Source: Cepaea nemoralis
Taxonomy: Eukaryota; Mollusca; Gastropoda; Stylommatophora; Helicidae
Length of the DNA: 64,000 nucleotides
Assembly (NCBI GenBank): GCA_014155875.1
Contig: JACEFZ010028120.1
Span: 43,501 to 107,500, forward strand
Reading direction: 5' to 3'
Shown here: positions 35,786 through 47,250 of the stretch, one piece after another
Layout: each line of letters begins with the position of its first letter
How positions within the stretch are numbered: the first letter of the stretch is position 1
Program-made: the position numbers and the translations under genes
Notes under the pieces: generated by a model
Told to the model about the DNA's origin: nothing
The model's input: only the letters and a program-made list of their open reading frames with translations
The model's database searches: none

Positions 35786-37167
35786 AGAGGATGAAAACTG
35801 GTTAAGAACATGAGACTTAATAAAGAGGTTTTGAAAGTAGATAAAGCACTCCAAGAACAATACAGAGTGACTGTGAAAAATAGGTAAACTGCAACAGCTA
35901 AAATACAGAGCATAAACAAACAATGGGAAATGTGAGACTCAATTCATCAAACAAGCAATGAAATATCACAGAAGAGAAGACACACAGCTAAGGAAAAAAA
36001 ATGAATGACTGCAGAAATCTTAAAGTTGATCGAGAAAAGATAACTGAGTAAAAATGATAAACAGGAATAAGCTAAGATAAACAATGAAATAAGAGATACA
36101 TGTGTGAAGGCAAAAGAAAGTTGGTTAAACGAGCAGTGCAAGAACACGCAATTAAAATCTATTGAAGATACTTTCATATGCACAGACAAATCAGTGAGTT
36201 CAAGGGAAGAAAAATAAAAGTAACTACATGGTGTTTGAAATCAAAAACAGGAAATAATTTTTTTTGGAAAAATGTGCTTTAATGAAGAGGTAAGAGAATT
36301 ATATGATACAAACAGGGAAGAATTAAAAGAAGAAAGTAACTTAGAAGGCCCACCTTTTCTGAATGAAGAAATCGCTGACGCTATCAAACATTTGAAGAAA
36401 AGAAAATCAGCTGAGCCAGATGGAATCACAATAGAAGAATTAGAAGTATTGGGATAATTTGGAGTAGATATATTAACCAGAATATTCAATATTTACAGCA
36501 GTAGATATTTAGAGAGCGATTTGATGAAATCTGCATGTACAGCTATGCCGAAAAGACAAGGCAAAATTTTTGTTTTCGGCGTTTCCATCCTGTTTCAGGA
36601 TATTGCGGTCAACACCAGCATCTTTCAGCTGTATGTTGATTCCGAGGCTAGATTACGCTCATCAGCACGCCAAGACTTTCTGAGCGACCCGCTCCATACT
36701 CTCATAAGTCACTGGCGCGACTCGAACCGCTTCCAATTCTAGTGCGCTCACGTCAACAACGAGAGTATTCGGGGTTACGGAGAAAGCTGCTAACTCCTCG
36801 GCCAGGGAGCCAACACCAGGAGCAATTTAATGCGAACATTTTTCGAACAATTAACCTTGTAAACCATGTCACTAAGGTTCTCTTCGGAATTATAATAAGA
36901 AAAACCAGAAAGAAAATAAAAAAATTGAAATTGATGAAGAAAAGCATGAATTTGTGGAAGGAACAGGTACAAACAATGCAATATATACACTACGGCCAAT
37001 AATAGAAAGATCAATAGAGATACAGAAAGACGTATGTGTGCTTCATAGATTATACTAAGGCATTTGATAAAGTAGAACATAATGAACTGATTAAAATGTT
37101 GGAAGATATTACAATTTATGGGACATATCTCAGAATAATAAAGAATAGTTACTGGAACCAAGTTGCA
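35786..37167 (+). pseudogene. LINE E, linker and RT start, split by a SINE
   Basis: The plus-strand linker (EILKLIEKR, INNEIRDTCVKAKESWL) leads to 36,272-36,457 with the RT entry motif (FLNEEIADAIKHLKKRKSAE then PDGITIEELEVLG). A SINE interrupts at 36,566-36,832. RT then continues in broken frames: FRTINLVNHVTKV and VCFIDYTKAFDKVEHNELIK (motif A). LINE copy C cuts it off at 37,168. Stops at many points. Confidence 0.75.
36566..36832 (-). mobile_element. tRNA-derived SINE, copy 2, inside LINE E
   Basis: Minus strand: box A-like CTGGCCGAGGAGTTAGC and a well-preserved box B (GGTTCGAGTCG at about 36,724-36,734), then a body ending GTTGACCGCAATATCCTGAA, as in SINE copy 1. It ends A-rich (CGAAAACAAAAA). 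Target duplication not clear. Confidence 0.8.
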
Positions 37168-38994
37168 GTAATTAGTTAGTTAGTTAGTTAGTCGACAGAT
37201 CATCCTCATTGCACATCGAACCATTCAGTCCATAAGTGCTCGGATCCCCTCCTCAGTAAATCCCGCAACGTGTAGCGGCTAACGACGCCAGTTCTGTGTT
37301 GGTTTATCAATCTTCCTTGGCTTCCTACGTAGTGTTCTTGTTTGGCCACCCCTCTTTTAATTTGCTGCTCTCGCAGTCTGGCCATTGTTTTAGATTCACA
37401 GTCATCACTTGGTTCTCGCAAAAGGCTTACTTCTCGTAGAGCATTCAGAATGTCGGCCTGGTCCATGGCGCGTCCGCCCTCCACAGTAGCCTCACCTGCG
37501 AGCTTGTCAGCCCGCTCATTTCCTTGTACTCCCGCATGACCTGGCACGAAGATGAAACTAATCTTTGCCAGCCGAGACCGCTCCAGAGGCAGCAACCATT
37601 CTCTTCGGATCGACCCCTCCTCTATCCTCTTGATCATGTTCATTGAGTCGCTAAGGAAACAAGCCCTAGTGAATGTCTGTGTCTCGAGCCATGTTATTGC
37701 TTTACTTACTGCCATGACTTCCATGGTCAGGCTACTTGTGGTTTCAGTGAAAGCACCAGAGTCCTCCTTCACAATTCTCCCTCCGGCCCGAGCTGTAAAG
37801 GCCCATGAGCTTCTCACATGTCGGACGACCGACCCATCTGTGTAGATGACCGCGTCACCGTCTAGCGAATTCTCGAAAATCAACGCTTGTACTTCAGCCT
37901 CAACAGCAGCCGGATTTTCTTGTCTGCATTTTCTATCTAGTTGGATGCAAACTGAAAAGGATGTGCAGAAGTCTGTTGGCACTTGCACCCACTCCTCGCC
38001 AGGTTCTAAGTCCTCAAGTGAACACACCTGTTGGAGAATGTCTTCGGCTTGACCCATCCACGACCGTCCTCTTTTTAACCTGCTGCCCTTTACCCTCCTA
38101 ATTTCACTATGCAGTGGATGTTGTGTGTTTGCGTTAATTCTGAGGTAGGCGCGTGCCCTGCAACCTTGTATTCTCTCTTCAATGGTTGGAAAATCAAGAA
38201 GGTAGCGCATCGCCCTGCATGCTGTATCTCTTGTACATCCAAGAATAATGCGCATAGCTTCATTCTGTATCCTTTCCATCCTTTCTATCTGCTTATGGCT
38301 GAGAGTCAGGATTGCCATTGCATACTCCAAAACAGACATGACCAGCCCCTCGTACAGAAGACATAGATGGCGCTGCTCACAGTTTGCTGCCGCCATCACC
38401 CGCATCGCTGCCAAACCCCGCTTGGCCTTTGTTATCACCTGGTCTATGTGCACATTATAAGCAAGGCTTCGATCAAACCGTATCCCCAGGTAATTCATTG
38501 CCTGCGTTCTTTCCACCGCCTCTGAACACAGCATTACAGTTGGTGTTGGAGTGTTGACAATATGATTATTCAACGAGAACCAAGTCACTGTTGCCTTTGT
38601 TGGGTTGACCATTGCCCCAGCTTCATCACACCAAGTACTTATGCGATTGAGTTCGGTTTGTAGTTCTACAGCAACCTCCTCTCTATCCTTACCCTGACGA
38701 TACACTAAAACATCATCGGCATATGACAATGTCCTGCCAGGTCCAGTGATCTGCTCACTGGTGATTCTCACTGTGTAGGCGTTGAACAGTACCGGAGATA
38801 ATGGCGATCCCTGTGGTAGGCCAGGATATATTGTTGTTGGTTCCGAAGTCCAACTGCCACATCTAAAAACTACTTTCCGTTGGAAGAGGGCTGCAGCGAT
38901 CCAACTAAGGAGGAATGAACTTACGTTTAGTTCGAGAAGCTGAAACATTAAAAAATCCAGTGGTACTCTGTTGTATGCGTCCTCAAGAGGCGGT
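37168..38994 (-). mobile_element. RNase H LINE (AACT-tail family), copy C, long open frame
   Basis: Minus-strand frame of 609 codons (39,035-37,206), the best preserved LINE frame here. After about 14 foreign codons it begins at EDAYNRVPLDFL, just past the motif A aspartate. It continues with GLPQGSPLSPVLF, the active-site SYADDVLVYRQGKD, the RT thumb (ERIQNEAMRIILGCTRD), and RNase H with all four acidic residues (YTDGSV, MEVMAV, LSDSMNM, NERADKL). It ends WTEWFDVQ, then a (TTAG)n/(CTAA)n tail at 37,168-37,190. Truncated upstream, so it lacks endonuclease and RT fingers. Confidence 0.9.
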
Positions 38995-39555
38995 AGCTGG
39001 TCGGGACCGTCCTCCGAGGGTGTAGAAAGTTGCATTGTGGACTGTTACCGTTGGTGTCTGAGGCCCACACGAACAGGTATGACAACGAGGTCTGAGACAG
39101 GTCTGACAGTGAGGTTTGAGGCCCACACGGACAGGTCTGACAGTTAGGTTTGAGACCCACAGAGACAGGTCTTACAACGAGGACTGAGGCTCACATGGGC
39201 AGGTCTGACAGCGAGGTCTGAAAAGGTCTGACAGCGAGGTCTAAGACAGGCCTTACAGCGAGGTCTGAGACAAACTACAGTAGGATCTATGGAACTCTGA
39301 CGTTGGACGTAGTGTACTCTGGCCCAGTACATCCTTGGGATGACGATCGCCCACGACTGTCAATAGGCAACGTCGTGAGACAGTTGAGCTAATTTTGTGC
39401 CCAACACTGAAAGCGCCTGGATAGGATATCTGAAGATTAATGTTTCATGGATAATAGGTAAGAGACATGGCAGGTATTTTGCCCTACTGTGTGCGTGCTA
39501 CCGGTTGGACTTGGTAGAGACAGCCTCGCGTTCATTAACAGAACGGCAGCGATAT
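38995..39555 (+). repeat. Composite dispersed repeat, copy 1
   Basis: Starts CTCCGAGGGTGTAGAAAG and GGTGTCTGAGGCCCACACG, followed by a short array of GGTCTGACAGCGAGG-type units, then about 270 bp of conserved unique sequence (GACGTTGGACGTAGTGTACT, GCCCACGACTGTCAATA, TTGGACTTGGTAGAGACAG). The same order occurs at 42,770-43,505. No coding capacity and no clear terminal repeat. Confidence 0.75.
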
Positions 39556-39576
39556 TATTGGCATGGCACATGATAG

Positions 39577-40510
39577 ATGGATGGTATCGCATCACATCCT
39601 GAGGAGTTAACATTCTTCAAGTGCTTTATTGCCCATACGATTGCATCTAATGAAGGTTCAGGTTATGTCTCTGTTGTCACTGATTCATATATTTCTTTCA
39701 TATCCTCACGGTCATTCATACCATACGTTCCACTGCATTATCCATTCCATCGTTCTAGAATTTGTCTAGATTCAGTTAAGGTATTTAACAATTTGTCACA
39801 GATAACATTCAATTGAGGTTGAATATTTCTTGTCAATAATGTCATTTCTTTGAACATTTCATAATCGCATCCAATATTATGATATTGCTCTATTTTAGTA
39901 CAAAAGCTTGTATACACTTGTTTCTGTCCTTTATTGTGTTCTTTATTATTTCTCGAGTTAAAGATGTATACTTCATCCTGCTGTTATTGGCTTCTCCTCT
40001 TTTCTGTTTCAGTTCCCTTTGTTGTTTTATTAATTCTATCGTGTATGATGTAAAGCATGACCTATGTTGCTTTTTTTGGGTCGGAATTAGATCTTTGTCT
40101 GTTGTTGTCAAGATGTCTCTAGCTTGTACTGCCAGTTCATCAGGTGTCATTTCCTCTTGTACAGACATCAAGATCCCAAAACCATTCTTCACTTCTACGT
40201 TTTATGCATCTGGTATTTTTGTGAGATCAAAACGAAGTGGCATTGGTATTCAGGTAAGTTTTTTGCGTTTTACTTTCACATCTACTTCTAATAACTGAGG
40301 ATCTGTATCACAGTCTGCACTTCGTAGGGTCTCCATCTTCTTTGTATTACAATATAATCTATCTGGTTTTTGGTAGTACTGTCCGTGGATTTCCATGTAA
40401 AGAGTCTTCTTGGGTGTTGTTTAAAATGTGTGTTGACTATTGTTGGTAAGACAAAGATAAGGAAAAGACCAAGATGAATACTAGCTAGACAAAGATTATG
40501 GTAGTTGTGC
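39577..40510 (-). pseudogene. LINE fragment: endonuclease end and linker
   Basis: Minus frames. 40,515-40,288 contains RRLFTWKSTDSTTKNQIDYI, the conserved end of the apurinic endonuclease domain. 40,192-39,890 (EMTPDELAVQARDILTTTDK, KQQRELKQKRGEANNSRMKY) is the linker to RT. Stops interrupt the rest down to 39,577 (MGNKALEEC-like RT entry). Family similar to LINE E and LINE F. Confidence 0.7.
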
Positions 40511-40619
40511 AACAAGCCAAGAACATTAATAGAAATAACGAGTTAAAGACTCATGGACAGGACAACATGGTTCTCTGTCTGGGCCAAATAATTACCGAAC
40601 ATGATGGATGTGAAAATAA

Positions 40620-40790
40620 AACAAAATGACAGTAAAGACATCACAACAGGAGGGAAAGAAAGGCCACAGACACCACACGCATGGACTGTAAGAAGATTGG
40701 CAGTACACGAGACAGAAGACTGGGGACAGACATAATCATCCACGCCACACAGCATGGACTATAAGAAGATTTGCAGTACACGAGATAAAC
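40620..40790. repeat. About 70-bp minisatellite, left part
   Basis: Units of the type GGACAGACATAATCATCCACG, CATGGACTATAAGAAGATT, GCAGTACACGAGACAGAAG. Continues at 41,265-41,515 on the other side of a LINE fragment. Confidence 0.75.
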
Positions 40791-40794
40791 AAAA

Positions 40795-41264
40795 CAAAAC
40801 AAACAAACTTTATTTTCAAAGGGCTAAGAATTGGGCACGCTGGCGCGTCTAACAGTCTGCCCTTCTATCACTCTCTTTCATACATTACATCATTCACACA
40901 TCATTCAAGGCTAACTGAAAACAGCAACAATATAACAGATATGTATTATAAAGGCATGTGGAAAATGAACAATCAATACTACACGTCTCAGTAAAAGAAA
41001 TGACTGGTGTGGCACTTGTTATTAGCTATGTGGAATATACTGGCCTACCAAAAGGGGACTGGCTGTTATATACTAGGGGGTTATCATTATCTCTATTATT
41101 AAGGGTCAAGGTAATCCATACTGAGATAATGTTCAAATAATTTGCGATTATATGTATAGGAATTGGTGATGTCTTTTATTTCTTGTGAAAGATTGTTCCA
41201 CGGCTGAATTGTTAAGCGTGTTTTATATAAGTCTATCCTAGGCTTCGGAATGTGTAATAGGTTC
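40795..41264 (-). mobile_element. L2/CR1-like LINE 3-prime end inserted in the minisatellite
   Basis: The minus-strand frame 41,263-41,099 encodes KPRIDLYKTRLTIQPWNNLS and ends HYLSMDYLDP, the C-terminal signature (an aromatic/WN motif followed by a final helix) of L2/CR1-type RT proteins. The 3-prime UTR follows, ending CCCTTTGAAAATAAAGTTTG with a (TTTG)n/(TTTTG)n tail at 40,795-40,812. The last about 100 bp of the UTR are homologous to the tails of the CACCCA-minisatellite retroposons. Confidence 0.7.
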
Positions 41265-41515
41265 TAGACAGACATGATCACCAACGCCATATGGTATGGA
41301 GAACAAGAAGTTTGACAGTACAAGAGACAGAAGGCTGTAGACAGACATGATCACCAATGCCACAAGGTACGGACTATATGAATATTGGCAGTACGCGAGA
41401 CAAAAGTTTGTGGACAGCCATGATCACCTAAGCCTCACGACATGGATATAAGAAGACTCACAGTACATTAGACAGAAGGTTGTGGACAGACATGATCACC
41501 AACGCCAAACGGCTG
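41265..41515. repeat. About 70-bp minisatellite, right part
   Basis: Three further units: TAGACAGACATGATCACCAA, GCAGTACGCGAGACAAAAG and variants. Confidence 0.8.
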
Positions 41516-41724
41516 CCGTTTTGGAAGAAAGAAACATCGATAAGACTGAGTAACATCGACCTTGAACTGCAGATGCGACTGCTCCAGGCGTTTACCTACC
41601 ACACAACAGTATACCCCTCTGATAATAGACTATGCAAAAGATATCAAACAACTTATCACACATGTCAGATATCATGCTGTAGCTAGATGAAATGGTTAAG
41701 CTGTAGTGAAAAGAAGTCAAATGG

Positions 41725-42500
41725 AGTCATTCGTAATGAGGTAACAGACAATAACTGAATATGGTACAACAAAGAATATATCTTGTCATTCGTAATGAGG
41801 TAACAGACAATAACTGAATATGGTACAACAAAGAATATATCTTGCAATAGACAACAACAGAACATTATACAACATAAAATATATCTTGCAATATACAACA
41901 ACTGAACATGATACAACAAAGAATATATCTTGCAACAGACAACAATTGAACATGTTACAACAAAGACTATATCTTTCAATAGACAATTGAACATGGTACA
42001 AGAAAGAATGTAACTTGGAATAGCCAACAAATAAACATGGTAGATCTAACAAAGATGGTTGTCTTGCAATAGATAACAACCGATCATGGTACACCAAAGA
42101 ATATATTTTGCAATAGACAACAACTAAACACGGTACAACAAAGACAGTTTTCTTGCAATAGACGAGAACTGAACATGGTACAACAAAAATATATCCTGCA
42201 ATAGACAATACCTGAACATGGTACAACAAAGAAGATTGTCTTGCAATAGACAACAAATGAACGTGGTACAACAAAGAATATATTTTCAATAAACAACAAA
42301 TAAACACGGTACAACAAAGAAGGTTGTCTAGCAATAGACAACAACTGAACATGGTACAACAAAGAAGATTGCCTTGCAGTAGGCAACACATGAATATGGT
42401 ACAACAAAGAAAGTTGTCTTGCAATAGACAACACATGAACGTGGTACAACAAAGAAGGTTAGCTTGCAATAGATAACACTTTAATAATGTACAACACAGA
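41725..42500. repeat. 45-bp minisatellite
   Basis: Units of CAATAGACAACAACTGAAC, ATGGTACAACAAAGAAG and ATTGTCTTG (or AATATATCTTG), about 16 copies, with a 63-bp perfect duplication near 41,728-41,853. The minus frames rich in LLSIARQ are its translation. Confidence 0.9.
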
Positions 42501-42769
42501 AAGTGTCTTGAAATACAGATATCAAAGTAAAGCAATGAAGATATACAACTGACAAATGAGTCGGTTTCAGAGATATCTGTCATGAGATGTGCGTAATTTA
42601 TCAGCTGTTTCATCGACACAAGGCATGTCACTATTGAAACATGTAGATAACTAATTATTTTCACCACAATTAACATCCGAAAGATGATGCCCGATGCTGT
42701 CAGCTAAGAGTAAGCGTGTGTCATCGATACATTTCATGTCACACCGTTTTAAGGTAATGAATTACATGA
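42501..42769. other. No feature seen
   Basis: Mixed spacer between two repeats. Confidence 0.4.
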
Positions 42770-43505
42770 CACGGCAGCTGGTGGGGTCCGCCCTCCGAGG
42801 GCGTAGAAAGTTGCATTGTGGACTATCACCTTTGGTGTCTGAGGCCCACACGGACAGGTCTGACAGCGAGGTCTGAGACAGGTCTGACAGCGAGGTCTGA
42901 GACAGGTCTGACAGCGAATTCTGACATAGGTATAACAGAGAGACCTGAGTCAGGTCTGTCATGAGGTCTGAGACAGATCTGACAGCGAGGTCTGAAACAC
43001 GTCTGACAGCGAGGTCTGAGACAGGTCTGACAGCGAAGTCTGAGAAAGATCTGACAGCGAGGTCTGAAACACGTCTGACAGCGAGGTCTGAGACAGGTCT
43101 GACAGCGAGGTCTGAGACACGTCTGACAGCGAATTCTGAGTTAGATATAACAGCGAGACCTGAGTCAAGACTGGCAGTGAGGTCTGAGATAGGTCTGACT
43201 GCGATATCTGACAGCATCTGAGACAAACGACAGTAGTCTCGGTGGAACTCCGACGTTGGGCGTAGTGTGCTCTTGTCAAGTGCATCCATGGGATGGCGCT
43301 CGCCCACGACTGTCAATATGAGACGTTGTGTGACAACAGTGCGAGTTCTGCGTCCAACACTAACACCGCTTGAATAGGATATTTCATCAGTAATGTTTCA
43401 TGGGTGATAAGTCAGAGAAATGTCAGGTATGTTGTCCTACTGTATGCGCTCTACCGTGTGGACTTGGTAGAGACAGTCTCGGGTCCACTAACAGATTGGC
43501 AGCGA
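42770..43505 (+). repeat. Composite dispersed repeat, copy 2, with 24-bp minisatellite core
   Basis: Start CTCCGAGGGCGTAGAAAGTT, core 42,850-43,200 of GTCTGACAGCGAGGTCTGAG plus ACAG units (24 bp), then the same 3-prime unique part as copy 1 (ACGTTGGGCGTAGTGTGCT, GACTTGGTAGAGACAG). Core length differs between copies while the flanks are conserved, so the array expanded or shrank inside a dispersed unit. Confidence 0.8.
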
Positions 43506-43734
43506 ATAAATTCCGTTTACAAAATATCACGAGGATAGCCACGCTGACGGAGGCGATCCATTATTTCTTGGACCTTATGACGTAATTCGCCAGTGACCTG
43601 ACTTAATTGTCGAAGACATTGAAGGTGAATAAAGGTAATAAAATACTTCCATGGCGGTTGATGGGAGGCAGTGTAGAGAAGAAAAACATATGAGTCACTC
43701 GATTGATGGTGAACCAATGTTCAGATGCTGAGGG

Positions 43735-43965
43735 ATGTAGTGAGACTGTCAAGTCCAGTAAGGTGACCTCTGTCCTTGAGCTTACTAAGGGAACTATTGA
43801 GACTGTCAGGTCCAGAAAGTTTACCACTGTCCAAGAAACTACTGTAGCATCTATTGAGACGGTCATGTCCAGTAAGTTGACCGCTGTGCGAGATACAGCT
43901 GAGGGATCTATTGAGACTCTCAAGTCCAATAAGATCTGTCCAAGAAAAGATGAAGCTAAGCTTGA
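43735..43965. repeat. 60-bp tandem repeat, about four units
   Basis: Units share TATTGAGACTGTCAAGTCCA, GTAAGNTGACC and CTGTNCNAGA blocks. Open frames on both strands here are repeat translations. Confidence 0.8.
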
Positions 43966-44409
43966 TGACGGAATGGGAGCTGGAGAGAGGCGATCAAGTT
44001 TATAGATGGACATATCAAACATACCAATACACTCATCATTGTGCCTCTTTTAGTGCTTAGAGAGGCTATGGCTATTTGGAGCCCATACGTAATACTCTTA
44101 ATATCCTTTACTCTGTCGGACGCAGTTGATGTGTGTGGCCAGAACCTCAGCCTGGACTCAAATTGTTGTTACGTGGCCATCATGTTATGTTCTAGGGCAG
44201 TTCCAATAGCCAACATAGATAAGGTTGAATGCTTGTGTGGTTCGACGCTTGCCAGGTCGTTTCGCAGTTTCCTTCCTTTTCTCTCAACTCCCTCTCTTTA
44301 TGTTGCTTCAATTTACATTTTCTGCAGGCATCCAGGTCAGAGGACGATCGCGGTATCTCCCGAGAAAATTCCAGATGAAATGTGACGTCACGATTGTCTA
44401 TGGTAATAT
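43966..44409. other. Unassigned stretch
   Basis: A plus frame at 44,041-44,385 (114 codons) starts MPLLVLREAMAIWSPYVI with a hydrophobic segment and several Cys. I see no family or splice signal and treat it as unproven. Confidence 0.3.
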
Positions 44410-44775
44410 GTGAGAGTCATAAACGGTGGCATCAGCAATGTGCTCGTTACGGTGAGGGAGCATGAACGCACCCCCATCAGCCAAGTGCCGCCCCTTCAAA
44501 GAGCACGCCGCCATCGTTATCGTCTATGCATACCACAGCCACGCAGTTCACCAGCTACAAGAGTATTCCTGCAACTTGATGTGCCATCTTCCCAAACGGA
44601 CGGATCAACTTTGCTGAGCACATCCTCGTTACAACCGTCTCATACCATCCAGAATAATTTATCTTGGTCAACATCTGCCTCTTTTCCCTGATCTTTCCTG
44701 CTGTCACGATGTTCTCCAAGGACTCTCTTCTCATTGCATGACCAAAGAATCGTGTTTGCCACTCCTTATACATAT
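44410..44775 (-). pseudogene. LINE C-terminal fragment
   Basis: The minus frame 44,773-44,555 reads WQTRFFGHAMRRESLENIVT, then TGKI-like and ATELIR-like remnants (SAKLIRPFGKM), the usual C-terminal end of APE LINE ORF2 (same type as 9079-9256). Confidence 0.7.
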
Positions 44776-44792
44776 ACTTATATATATATATA

Positions 44793-46260
44793 TACAGAAG
44801 AATGTCTCGGTGTGTTAACCAAGCATAGAACGAACAGATGGTTCAATCCAAAATGTGAAGAAGCAGTCATTAGGAAAAAGAATGCCAGACAGTTATGGCT
44901 AAATGACATCAACAACATCCAAAAGGAAGAGCAATATAGAAATGAATGTAAAGAGGCTACAAAAATAGTTCGACAGCAGAAGCGAGAATAAATAAGTAAT
45001 ATAATCAAAGATATGGAAACTAATCACCAGAAAAATGAATCCAGAAAGTGTTTTAAAGAACAAAAGTCAATGAAACGAGGGCACCAATACAACACATATG
45101 GTTTAAAAGACAAAAATGGGAATATGATAAATACCAATGAGGAAATGTGCAACACATGGAAAGAATATTGTGTTGAATTACTAAATTGTGAAGCTCCAAG
45201 TAACACTTTCCTACAGGAAGAGGTTCTAACGTGTGAACCACAAATTGAAGAACATGCATTTGAAGAAATCCTATATGTAATCACACGACTTAAAAACAAT
45301 AAGGCAACTGCGGCTGATGGAATTGTTGCTAAATTTATAAAGGCGGGTGGCCATGCATTACATCTAAAGTTAAACGAACTAATAATAAAAATCTGGAGGA
45401 CTGAAGAATTACCTCATGAATGGAAAGAGTCATTATTGATACCTATCTTTAAGAAAGGAGACAAGTTCCAGTGTGAAAATTATAGAGGAATATCACTACT
45501 GTCCATAAGCTATAAGATACTATCCGCAGTATTACTAAATAGACTAAAACCATATTCAGAATGCACATTAGGTGACTACCAGGCGGGGTGTAGACAAAAC
45601 AGATCAACAATAGATCAGATATTTATCTTACGACAAATAGCCAAGAAAAATTAGGAATATAAAAGAGATCTCCATAACATTTTTGTGGATTTTAAAAAGG
45701 CTTATGATAGTGTCCATAGGAATAGTCTATGGAATGCTATGCGGGAATTTGGAATACCAAGGAAGTTAATCAACATGACCAGACTATGCATGGAAGATAT
45801 TTATAATATAGTAACATATAAAGGCAGGAAATCAGACACTTTCCAAATAACATCTGGCTTGAAACAGGGTGATGCACTATAGCCGCTACTCTTCAATCTG
45901 GCTCTAGAGAAAGTTGTAAGGAGGGTAAAGGAGGAATGTGATATTGGAGGAACATCCAAGCTGCTTGGTTATGCAGATGATATAGATATTATAGGGGGAA
46001 ATGAACAAAAGACATTGGAAATATTGACTCACTTAAAGGAAAAAGCCCAATAGATGGGGCTGGTTATCAACCAGGATAACACAGAATATATGGTAATTTC
46101 AAGAGAAGGAATGGCTAAAAACTCTGGCCACATACAAATAGATAATATGACCATTAAAAGAACGGAAACATACAAATACCTGGGTACAATCTTCAACTGC
46201 TCCAACATCATAAGGGAAGAAATACAAACTATAATCAATTCTGGAAATAAGATATACTAT
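44793..46260 (+). pseudogene. LINE I, RT region, 5-prime part (split by element 2)
   Basis: One continuous reading frame with only nonsense codons (at 44,989, 45,652, 45,880 and 46,051), no frameshift. Linker, then TRLKNNKATAADGIVAKFIK, NYRGISLLSISYKILSAV, CRQNRSTIDQIFILRQI, VDFKKAYDSVHRNSLWNAMR (motif A), TSGLKQGDAL, LLGYADDIDII (active site), YKYLGTIFN. It stops mid-ORF at INSGNKIYY, where the TSD CTAT (46,257-46,260) and LTR element 2 begin. It resumes at 55,152. Confidence 0.85.
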
Positions 46261-46891
46261 TGTCAAAGACTTGAGAGGAAGCTCTAAGCTCCGAGAGAGC
46301 TAAAATAGAGCTTATTAGGGGACAGGTGACGTAATAGGACAGGAGACCAGACAGGAGAGACACCAACGCTATAAATAGCTATAACGGGACACACTTGTGT
46401 CAACAAGAAGGGCAACCAGTGCAATTGAGCTGGTGTTACCCAAGAACCGGGGAAACTTAGCTCACGAGGTGAGGACCACGTAACTGTGGTCAACACAGCC
46501 CAGGGCCCAGCACGTAAACCAAACATTGCACGCTGAGCTGAATTGCTAGTGGCTGAACACGCCACGCTCAGCGAGCGGAGACAGGACCGAGACGGCGTCG
46601 GAATCAGACGTGTATTCCGCTAGGATGACTTTGTAGTTATAAAGAACAGTATAATAGTATAATAGCACATCTTAGCTTCAGTGATTATAATAATTATATC
46701 ATCCTCTCATCCCATCTTATCATCATCACATTATAAGATGTTTAATACCGTTGTGGTATTCCGCTCGTGGAGCCTTTGTATAATCTGCTCCGAATAAACA
46801 TGTATCCTTTTGCAAACGAGACGAGTTGTCACTTTCGTTTAGTGCAAAAGAAGAGAATCCCTGTATGCCTGTCGCAAGTGGGTTGCTGACA
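46261..46891 (+). repeat. 5-prime LTR of element 2
   Basis: 631 bp. A TATA box candidate TATAAATA lies at 46,370-46,377 and a polyadenylation signal AATAAA at 46,793-46,798, giving a plausible U3-R-U5 layout. Confidence 0.9.
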
Positions 46892-47250
46892 GGCAGGATA
46901 CTATTTGGTGTCAGAAGTGCTTGAATCACCGCTCATTACCAGGTAGAAACAAGCTGACACCAGGACACGATCTGACACCAAGATACCATACATTTGGTGT
47001 CAGAGGTACCTGAACAACCGCTCACTACCAATAAGATACCATTTGGTGTAATAAGACCTTGAACTACCGCTCACTACCATTAGCCACCATTTTGGCTCAT
47101 TTTGGATAACATTTGTTAGAATACCATTGCTGTTTTGTTTCAACCACCACTCATTGCTATTAGCCAAGATACCACGTTATCATTTCTCGTGGGGCTTGAA
47201 CCACCGCTAAAGTTGTGCTATTTAATTGAACGGAGCAGTGATAAAAATAG
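46892..47250 (+). promoter_or_regulatory. Primer-binding site in a tandem-repeat leader, element 2
   Basis: 14 bases after the LTR lies TGGTGTCAGAAGTGCTTGAA (46,906), of the TGGTGTCAGAAGTGG type used by many Ty3/gypsy elements. The motif then recurs as degenerate tandem copies with about 70-bp spacing: TTTGGTGTCAGAGGTACCTG near 46,992, TTTGGTGTAATAAGACCTTG near 47,050, and weaker ones to about 47,220, each followed by CCGCTCACTACCA-like sequence. Confidence 0.7.

Noticed and set aside
37342..38460. Plus frames opposite LINE copy C
   Set aside because: Antisense shadows; the same frames appear opposite copies A and B.
41725..42500. CRISPR-like direct repeats
   Set aside because: The repeats are contiguous diverged units without unique spacers, there are no cas genes and the DNA is eukaryotic.
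41786..42676. 296-codon Cys/Leu-rich minus frame resembling a membrane protein
   Set aside because: Coextensive with the 45-bp minisatellite (period divisible by 3); the hydrophobic look comes from the repeat.
42762..43316. 184-codon frame of SDLAVRPVSDLAVRR repeats
   Set aside because: Translation of the 24-bp minisatellite; the repeat is open in both strands.
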